Assembly (NCBI GenBank): GCA_937928035.1
Contig: CALFWA010000095.1
Location: forward strand, 1 to 25,000
Source: an uncultured Caldilinea sp.
Lineage (GTDB): Bacteria; Chloroflexota; Anaerolineae; Caldilineales; Caldilineaceae
Direction: 5' to 3'
Length of the DNA: 25,000 bases
In this document: positions 10,116 through 25,000 of the stretch, piece by piece
Layout: each line of letters starts with the position of its first letter
Position numbering within the stretch: position 1 is the stretch's first letter
Position numbers and translations under genes: made by a program
The notes under the pieces: generated by a model
The model's database searches: none
What the model was told of the DNA's origin: nothing
What the model saw: only the letters and a program-made list of their open reading frames with translations

Positions 10116-11591
10116 TCACGCTGCAGCGCTGCCCTCTGCACTCATTCCTTGTTGAGCTTTGGCCAGACGCTGCAGTGGGATGAAGGTCATCAACAGGAAA
10201 AGGAGCATGCCGGCCAGCCGCCCGGCCCCGGATAGCAAGAAGATGAGATGAAAACTGACTGTATCCGCCAGATAGCCTCCCAATAGCGGTCCGACGAATG
10301 CGCTTGCGAAGACGCCGGTCTGATAGAGCGCCACCGCGCGCGCTCTGCCGACGTTCGGCGTCACCTGCAGGAGCAGGTTGAAATTCGCAAGGTTGAAGCC
10401 CGCCCACAAAAAGCCGCCGAAGAGATTGTTGACCCCCGCCTGCCACGCCTCGGTGTAAAACACCCAGGCCACCGGCAGGAGCACGATGGGAAAGCCCGTC
10501 ACGAGCTGCAAAAAGACGGCGCCGCGACGATCGAGCAGCTTTCCAAAAAAGATTTGACCGCCGATGGCCGACAGGCTGGAAATGCTGGCGAAGAGGCCAA
10601 CCGTGCTTGAATCGGCGCCTAGGTGCGTGACCAGGTACACGTTGAAAAATGGGGCCGCGATCTGCAGCGCCAGGTTCCAGATAAAGCCGCTGACGACGAA
10701 ACCCAGAAAACCGGGGCTGCTTTTGAGCGCTGCGCTCAGACTGCCGGCCTGGCGCACCTGTTCCGTGTGTTGGGCGGTGCGAGGCTCCCGTATCCGCGCA
10801 AACTGATAGGTGCCCGCCATGCCCAGCAAAAAGGCAATGAAAAAGCTCAATTGATAGCCGAGATACGGGTCGGCCTGCCATTGATTGCCCGTCCGGATCA
10901 GCCAACCGGCGACAGCCGAGAAGATCAATGTCGCCAGTCCCATGGTCAAGTTGCGGATGCTGAAGTAGCGGCCGCGCATGAACTCGGGCACGAGGTCGGC
11001 CACGAGCGCCGTCCAAGCCGGGTTGGCGAAGTTCGCGGCGAAGGCGCGCAGGCCGTTGAGCGCTGTGATCGCCAGGATGGCGATCGTCGGCGGCAATGTG
11101 AACAACGGCAGCAACGCAAGCAGCAGGAGCGTCAAGCGCGCTACTCCCCCGCCGCTCCATAACACAATTCCTTTGCGGTTGCCGGTCTTTTCCATGAGCC
11201 GAGCGCCGGGAAAAAGCGCCGCGGCGCCGGCCAGGTTGCCGATGGCAGTGATCCAGCCCACCTGTTGGTTGGTGGCGCCATAGGCGAGCGCAAAGAGCGG
11301 AATGAAAGCCAGATAGAAGGCTTCGCTCGCAGCCGAAAAGATGCCGTCGAGCCAGAAATGGCGCAGGTTGTTGACCTGTCGAATGGTGAGCGGCTGGGGC
11401 GCCTGTTGATCGATCGTGCGCTCCATCGGCCTGCGCACCAGATGCCAGTTCCAGCGTTGGGGGCGCAGATGGTCAAAAACGCCGATGCGCCGCTGGGGGA
11501 TGTAGTTCATCAACTGGCGCATTCGCTCTTCGCGCGCACCGGTGCGACGCTGGCGATTTTGGCCGTTGTTCAAAGATGCATCCTTCATCAT
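10116..11591 (-). CDS. Major facilitator superfamily (MFS) transporter
   Basis: The 491-residue protein has about 70 polar N-terminal residues, then about twelve hydrophobic segments in two six-helix halves. The central loop (around TYQFARIREPRTAQHTEQ) separates the halves. The loop between segments 2 and 3 (GARLMEKTGNRKG) and its counterpart in the second half (GKLLDRRG) match the MFS motif A pattern G-x-x-x-D/E-(R/K)-x-G-(R/K)-(R/K). The substrate cannot be told from sequence; drug or metabolite efflux is likely. The ATG at 11591 has a GAGG five bases upstream. It follows the acyl-CoA synthetase gene by 73 nt on the same strand and may be cotranscribed. Confidence 0.88.
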   Translation of the reverse strand: MMKDASLNNGQNRQRRTGAREERMRQLMNYIPQRRIGVFDHLRPQRWNWHLVRRPMERTIDQQAPQPLTIRQVNNLRHFWLDGIFSAASEAFYLAFIPLFALAYGATNQQVGWITAIGNLAGAAALFPGARLMEKTGNRKGIVLWSGGGVARLTLLLLALLPLFTLPPTIAILAITALNGLRAFAANFANPAWTALVADLVPEFMRGRYFSIRNLTMGLATLIFSAVAGWLIRTGNQWQADPYLGYQLSFFIAFLLGMAGTYQFARIREPRTAQHTEQVRQAGSLSAALKSSPGFLGFVVSGFIWNLALQIAAPFFNVYLVTHLGADSSTVGLFASISSLSAIGGQIFFGKLLDRRGAVFLQLVTGFPIVLLPVAWVFYTEAWQAGVNNLFGGFLWAGFNLANFNLLLQVTPNVGRARAVALYQTGVFASAFVGPLLGGYLADTVSFHLIFLLSGAGRLAGMLLFLLMTFIPLQRLAKAQQGMSAEGSAAA

Positions 11592-11664
11592 GGAGCCTCG
11601 GTTTCGTCGGGTGAGAACTTAAATAGGCAACGTTGTGGGTTTTTGCGGCGATAGATGTTTGTTC

Positions 11665-13227
<1,563 letters not shown>

Positions 13228-13254
13228 GGTTTGACGAATCTTACATCACTTTTC

Positions 13255-13300
13255 TTGCAACGCATGCAAACATTGGTTGCATAACGAGCGTCTTGCATAA
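13255..13300. promoter_or_regulatory. Cluster of TTGCA/TGCAA words upstream of the acyl-CoA synthetase gene
   Basis: TTGCAACGCATGCAA (13255-13269) is a palindrome with TTGCA/TGCAA arms. Two exact TTGCATAA copies follow at 13277-13284 and 13293-13300, spaced 16 bases. They lie 28-73 bases upstream of the minus-strand start at 13227, where promoter and operators are expected. I could not identify a convincing -35/-10 pair. Confidence 0.35.
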
Positions 13301-13385
13301 TCTTTCATGCTATACCTGTTTTCTTCACATGGCAAAAACATCGTGAAAGGTGGAAGAAATAAAGCGGAATCGGATTGCACTTCAT

Positions 13386-13414
13386 TTGACAGCAACGCCC
13401 AATATGACTATACT
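13386..13414 (+). promoter_or_regulatory. Promoter of tRNA-Gly
   Basis: TTGACA (13386-13391) and TATACT (13409-13414) are spaced by exactly 17 bases. Transcription would begin near 13421, a few bases before the mature tRNA end at 13429. Confidence 0.85.
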
Positions 13415-13427
13415 TTTACTAGAAATT

Positions 13428-13507
<80 letters not shown>

Positions 13508-13523
13508 GATAGCTGCACTGTGG

Positions 13524-13553
13524 GCGCCTGGTAATCCAGGCGCTTTGCTTTTT
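13524..13553 (+). terminator. Intrinsic terminator of tRNA-Gly
   Basis: GCGCCTGG (13524-13531) pairs perfectly with CCAGGCGC (13536-13543) around a TAAT loop and is followed by TTTGCTTTTT. It lies 24 nt after the tRNA. It ends 13 nt before the GTG of the next gene, so that gene either relies on readthrough or has a promoter I did not identify. Confidence 0.9.
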
Positions 13554-13566
13554 AGGGGCGTTCGCT

Positions 13567-14040
13567 GTGAAAGAAAGCCTCCTGGCGCCCGCCGAGCCGG
13601 GCAGCTATATCCTTCTTTTCTTTTCGCCGAAACGCTCTGCGTTGACAGTGGGTCGTCTGGGCAATTTGACGGTTGAACCCGGCTGGTATCTTTACGTGGG
13701 CAGCGCCCTGGGGTCGGGAGGGCTGCGCGGCCGTCTGCGCCATCATCTGCGGCCACTGCGACGTCCCCACTGGCACATTGATTATTTGCGCCAGGCCTGC
13801 GAGCTCCGGGCAATCTGGTTCGTCGCCAGCGCTGAACGATGGGAGCACCGATGGGCGCAGACGTTGAGCGCAACGGAGACGGCCATACCCCTTCCAGGTT
13901 TTGGCGCATCAGATTGTCGATGCATCTCACACTGCTTCTTTCTGGCCCAACAGCCCACACTGGCTCAACTGCAACGGCAGTTGCTCTATTCCCACCCTGG
14001 ACTTCCTTCTTTGCGTGAACTGGCTCCGTCTTGGAGTTGA
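13567..14040 (+). CDS. DUF123 / GIY-YIG-like family protein
   Basis: The 157-residue protein matches the DUF123 family (COG1833), a divergent GIY-YIG nuclease fold sometimes found fused to endonuclease III. GSYILLF (12-18) stands at the GIY position and GWYLYVGSALGSGGLRGRL (39-57) at the YIG position. HWHIDYL (about 68-74) is the conserved family signature. The activity is unproven for the family; a DNA repair or processing role is inferred. The start is GTG at 13567 with a GGGG about 8 bases upstream; no earlier start is credible because the tRNA terminator lies just before. The Cys-rich patch near residues 117-124 (DCRCISHCFF) also fits the family. It is followed by a separate promoter for the next gene. 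Confidence 0.83.
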   Translation: MKESLLAPAEPGSYILLFFSPKRSALTVGRLGNLTVEPGWYLYVGSALGSGGLRGRLRHHLRPLRRPHWHIDYLRQACELRAIWFVASAERWEHRWAQTLSATETAIPLPGFGASDCRCISHCFFLAQQPTLAQLQRQLLYSHPGLPSLRELAPSWS

Positions 14041-14088
14041 CATAATTCTAGTGCGGCTTTGAGAGGAATCCTGGAGGTCCGGAGGGGT

Positions 14089-14117
14089 TTGGCAACTCGG
14101 TTCGTCTCTGGTATGAT
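14089..14117 (+). promoter_or_regulatory. Promoter of the phosphatase-methyltransferase fusion gene
   Basis: TTGGCA (14089-14094) and TATGAT (14112-14117) are spaced by 17 bases. Transcription would begin near 14124. The leader includes a nine-codon ATG-initiated frame (14130-14159, product MTKKLLEER) that ends 19 bases before the proposed TTG start of the large gene. Confidence 0.65.
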
Positions 14118-14178
14118 CGCGTCATAAAAATGACTAAAAAGCTTCTTGAAGAGCGCTGAAGGATAGCGGGTAAGCAAC

Positions 14179-15672
<1,494 letters not shown>

Positions 15673-15750
15673 TCGATCAACGCGAAGGGCGGCTGCGCTC
15701 GCCATCTCCCTCGCCTCAGAACGCAGGCTGTGTCATGAGCTTGACCGGGC

Positions 15751-16929
<1,179 letters not shown>

Positions 16930-17099
16930 GAGCAGTTCCCCCTTCAATTTTTTTTAGAACCATGGATTATCTGGCAAATCGTGATGCAACCGGCTGGGGC
17001 CGGTGCGAGGCTTCTGCCCAATTCAAGCGAGGAAGGATTCTGTGGCTGTTCCGAGGAAGTTGAAATGCGAAGTCTTAGCGGGGAGTGAAATGGCGTTCG

Positions 17100-17597
<498 letters not shown>

Positions 17598-17718
17598 GAC
17601 GTCGACTCCTTCATCGAAGATAGTAGTTTATTCGGGGCGGTTCCTCGTCGCAAACCGGCGCGCCGCTGGGGACTTTTTAGCGATCTGCGCAAGAGCAATT
17701 TCATTCTGAAAGACGCCC

Positions 17719-18372
17719 ATGTTCGAGAATCAATGGTTTTCCTGGGGGGTGGCGGCGCTTCTGGCGCTTTTGGCGACTGCCTGGCTGGCGACCAACCTCC
17801 AGGGGCGCAAACGCAATCGGGCGCTGGCGAGCGGCTTTGAGGAGAGCACGCGCAGCCGGCTGGTCTACGCGCGCGGCGTTTCGATGCGCGGCTTCGCCGC
17901 GCATTTCGAGCCGGCGCCGGAGCCCTTCCTCCGCCTCGAGGTCGCGTATCGCAGCGGCGCCACGCCGGACCCGCTTGGCTTTCTCATCGGCGCGTTGACT
18001 CGCCAAAACGACGAGTTGACGCTGCGCGCGCTGCTCCCTGACCGGCCGGCCGCCGAGTTGATCTGGGAGCGTGGACGAATTCCTGCGCTTGCACGCGCAC
18101 GACGCGCGCGTGCGTCTCTGTGGGTGCATCGCCGCTCTGAGCTGATCGGCGGCGAGTATGCCGTGCGAGGACCCGACGTCGCCGCGCTCGAGTATGTTTT
18201 CGTTGATCTGCAAGCGCGTTTCGGTCACGCCCTACGACGCGTCCATGTGGCGGCGGATCGGGAAGACGCGCACGTCGAGGTGGTTTTGCGAGGCTCTCCT
18301 CTGCGCCGCAGTGACGCGCCTGCGCTCGTCGCCACCGTGCGCAGCCTTGGCCGCGCCGCAGCGCAGCGCTGA
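17719..18372 (+). CDS. Membrane-anchored protein of unknown function
   Basis: I do not recognise this 217-residue protein. It begins with one strong membrane segment (about residues 8-25, WGVAALLALLATAWLATN) followed by a basic stretch (QGRKRNR) that should hold the N-terminus outside and the rest in the cytosol. The remainder is an Arg- and Ala-rich soluble domain with alternating beta-like segments (FLRLEVAYRSG, VHVAADREDAHVEVVLRG) and no motif. Base composition matches the neighbours. The ATG at 17719 is the first in frame, with only weak ribosome binding. It lies between a divergent ybaK and a separately promoted aldo/keto reductase, so context gives no clue. That it is coding rests on codon pattern and the membrane segment. 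Confidence 0.6.
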   Translation: MFENQWFSWGVAALLALLATAWLATNLQGRKRNRALASGFEESTRSRLVYARGVSMRGFAAHFEPAPEPFLRLEVAYRSGATPDPLGFLIGALTRQNDELTLRALLPDRPAAELIWERGRIPALARARRARASLWVHRRSELIGGEYAVRGPDVAALEYVFVDLQARFGHALRRVHVAADREDAHVEVVLRGSPLRRSDAPALVATVRSLGRAAAQR

Positions 18373-18441
18373 CGCCGCCCTTCCGCCTGCACAATTCCTG
18401 TTTGCATCAACGGCGCAACATGAGCAAAACCAGATCTGCGC

Positions 18442-18447
18442 TATAAT
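18442..18447 (+). promoter_or_regulatory. Putative -10 element of the aldo/keto reductase gene
   Basis: TATAAT matches consensus 61 bases before the ATG at 18509, but no good -35 hexamer is seen 16-18 bases upstream. The gene also has an AAAGGAGAG ribosome binding site. Confidence 0.4.
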
Positions 18448-18508
18448 GAAAGGGAAATTTCGATAAAATTTCGTTTGTTCAAAACCGTACACAAAGGAGA
18501 GTGAATCC

Positions 18509-19507
<999 letters not shown>

Positions 19508-19586
19508 GAGCCGTCTCGAAACACGCCGGACGGAATCCGACGGTGCGACGGCGCAAATCTCAAAACGGTGCGAATCGGAAACAGAT

Positions 19587-19621
19587 AAAATCTGGCGGTG
19601 CGGGGCAACCGCGCCGCCAGA
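19587..19621 (-). terminator. Intrinsic terminator of the HtrA-like protease gene
   Basis: Read on the minus strand, TCTGGCGG pairs with CCGCCAGA (19621-19614 with 19598-19591). An inner GCGG/CCGC stem extends it after one mismatch, and TTTT follows directly. It lies 29 nt past the stop of the protease gene. The plus strand has no T-run after the hairpin. Confidence 0.8.
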
Positions 19622-19650
19622 CGCGTTCACTCTCCTTCGCCTGAAGCGTC

Positions 19651-22965
<3,315 letters not shown>

Positions 22966-23040
22966 CAATGCTCCTTTCATTTGCAACAAGCTCGTGAGGA
23001 GCGGGTGAAGAAGAATAAATCGAGGAAAAAAACCTTCCCG

Positions 23041-23069
23041 ATCTTAGCAAAGGTCAGAATTTGCCGCAA
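23041..23069 (-). promoter_or_regulatory. Promoter of the HtrA-like protease gene
   Basis: Read on the minus strand, TTGCGG (23069-23064) and TAAGAT (23046-23041) are spaced by 17 bases. The leader to the ATG at 22965 would be about 68 nt. A perfect 11-bp inverted repeat straddles the -35 region. Confidence 0.6.
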
Positions 23070-23123
23070 GTGGCATTTTGTTGACCTTTGCTGACGGTTT
23101 GCTGATCGTTTTGCAAAAACGAT
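23046..23123. repeat. Inverted repeats in the HtrA-like gene promoter
   Basis: AGCAAAGGTCA (23046-23056) and TGACCTTTGCT (23082-23092) are a perfect 11-bp inverted pair, centres 36 bases apart. TTTGCTGA occurs twice in tandem-like order (from 23087 and from 23098). Next to them, ATCGTTTT/AAAACGAT (23105-23112, 23116-23123) is a perfect palindrome with a three-base centre. Their position around and upstream of the promoter suggests operator sites. Confidence 0.6.
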
Positions 23124-23167
23124 GAAATTGAGGCGCGCAGGTACAGAAAGGTTTCGGAGTAGCGCAA

Positions 23168-23205
23168 AGAACAAGTTTCTGGGGTGACCGTTGCCACCCC
23201 AGAAA
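23168..23205 (-). terminator. Probable terminator of the TorD-NrfD operon
   Basis: TTTCTGGGGTG and CACCCCAGAAA form a perfect 11-bp stem (23176-23186 with 23195-23205) around eight bases. It lies 38 nt after the nrfD-like stop. Read leftward, it is followed by a T-rich CTTGTTCTTT stretch (23175-23166); the plus strand has no T-run. Confidence 0.7.
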
Positions 23206-23243
23206 ACGAACGAAGATATGCTAATGGACAAACGGGAAGCTGC

Positions 23244-24365
<1,122 letters not shown>

Positions 24366-24376
24366 CTCTTTTCCTC

Positions 24377-25000
24377 CTATGTGTGGTTCAAAATCGGCTC
24401 AGGCATCACTGCCGGGCACGGTTCTGTTTGGTTTGACAACGTCTTCAGCCAAGCTGCATCTAGGTGAAGGGCAGCATCAGTAAAGTCGGCGAGACCGACG
24501 AAAAAGGCCAGGTCGGTGTTCTGACGGATGTCCTGATGAAAATGAGGCCACCAGGGAAGTAGGTTGCGTCGCAAGAAGCGGTCGCTAGCCTTCGCCGCCG
24601 CCTGGAAAGGCGCCGCTGCGACGGACGTCGACTCCGCCATCACCGTTGCCAGGTGAGCGAGAAATCCCAGCTCTAGCGCCAAGTGATCGGGCGGAATGGA
24701 GCGCAGGCTCCCCGCTGGCGTTACTCGCCAGCGCTGATAGATCGCCTGCGCCTCGTGCGCCGCCTGGCCCATTAACTGGCCATCGTTTAGGTAGAAGGAG
24801 GCGTAAGGCGGCGCCGACGGCCGTCCCGGGCCTTCCAGCAATCGTGTCATTTCGATGTTAAGCATCTCGAGCTGCTGTGCGGTCTCCTGCTGCGTTGCCC
24901 CTTCCTGCATTCGCAACAGGGCAGAGACCAGTTTGTCGCCGTAAGTCGCCCCATCCAAGGGCAGATCATCCGGCGACAAGCTCGCTACCGCCGCCAGACA
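24377..25000 (-). CDS. TorD/DmsD-like molybdoenzyme chaperone (partial)
   Basis: The frame is open from the stop at 24377 to the window edge, so the N-terminus lies outside; about 208 residues are visible. It fits the TorD family of all-helical cytosolic chaperones, which bind the signal peptide of a molybdenum enzyme and guard cofactor insertion before Tat export. The segment PPYASFYLNDGQLMG, then YQRWRV and PPDHLALELGFLAHLA, follows the family consensus, including the P-x-D-H-L-x-x-E-L-x-F-x signature. The TTG at 24979 could be a start but would truncate the family's first helix. With the NrfD gene 11 nt downstream, it marks the end of a molybdo-oxidoreductase operon. Confidence 0.85.
   Translation of the reverse strand, partial: CLAAVASLSPDDLPLDGATYGDKLVSALLRMQEGATQQETAQQLEMLNIEMTRLLEGPGRPSAPPYASFYLNDGQLMGQAAHEAQAIYQRWRVTPAGSLRSIPPDHLALELGFLAHLATVMAESTSVAAAPFQAAAKASDRFLRRNLLPWWPHFHQDIRQNTDLAFFVGLADFTDAALHLDAAWLKTLSNQTEPCPAVMPEPILNHT

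Noticed and set aside
16989..17004. ACCGGC/GCCGGT hairpin after the ybaK-like gene
   Set aside because: Only six base pairs, no T-run on either strand, and far from the stop; not convincing as a terminator.

Overview
This window is GC-rich chromosomal DNA of a bacterium. The Thr/Pro-rich 'PTPT' linkers on exported proteins, a trypsin-like protease carrying an SH3b domain, an RHS-repeat remnant and the housekeeping set together suggest a Chloroflexota member (Anaerolineae/Caldilinea-like). That placement is inference from gene style; no 16S rRNA gene is present.

Layout. 1-3,310: the start of a small membrane protein (minus strand, runs off the left edge) behind a palindrome-rich control region; a Tat-exported lipoprotein with a TIM-barrel glycosidase look; a SelW-like redox protein (plus strand) whose CxxU motif is encoded by an in-frame TGA; then a minus-strand pair, DUF951 and Nif3-like. 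3,438-4,292: a PIG-L/LmbE zinc deacetylase (minus). 4,583-9,183: a plus-strand run of a membrane PIN-TRAM protein, cysteinyl-tRNA synthetase, RlmB-type 23S rRNA methyltransferase and a GNAT-like protein; cysS and rlmB overlap by 3 bases. 9,184-9,716: no intact gene, only an RHS remnant and a strong promoter with a long leader for an RRM RNA-binding protein (9,717-10,034) that ends in a textbook terminator. 10,116-13,227: minus-strand MFS transporter and MatB-like acyl-CoA synthetase. 13,386-15,672: tRNA-Gly(CCC) with its own promoter and terminator, a DUF123 GIY-YIG protein, and a degenerate histidine phosphatase fused to a SAM methyltransferase. 15,751-17,597: acyl-CoA dehydrogenase and YbaK-type deacylase (minus). 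17,719-19,507: an unknown membrane-anchored protein and an aldo/keto reductase. 19,651-22,965: a 1,104-residue HtrA-like secreted protease with three internal repeats, SH3b and a new-looking C-terminal domain. 23,244-25,000: NrfD-like membrane subunit and a TorD-like chaperone, the downstream end of a molybdenum-oxidoreductase operon continuing past the right edge.

The most striking feature is the SelW-like selenoprotein gene at 1,967-2,236. A perfect Shine-Dalgarno sits before an ATG, the CxxU motif is in the family position, the frame stays open and family-like after the TGA, and a small hairpin of bacterial SECIS type begins 15 nt after the TGA. Ordinary gene calling would either truncate it at 13 residues or start it late at a TTG. 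Other points of interest are the catalytically dead phosphatase-methyltransferase fusion, the repeat-bearing protease, a perfect TGTGA-N6-TCACA site, and several inverted or tandem repeats in promoters.
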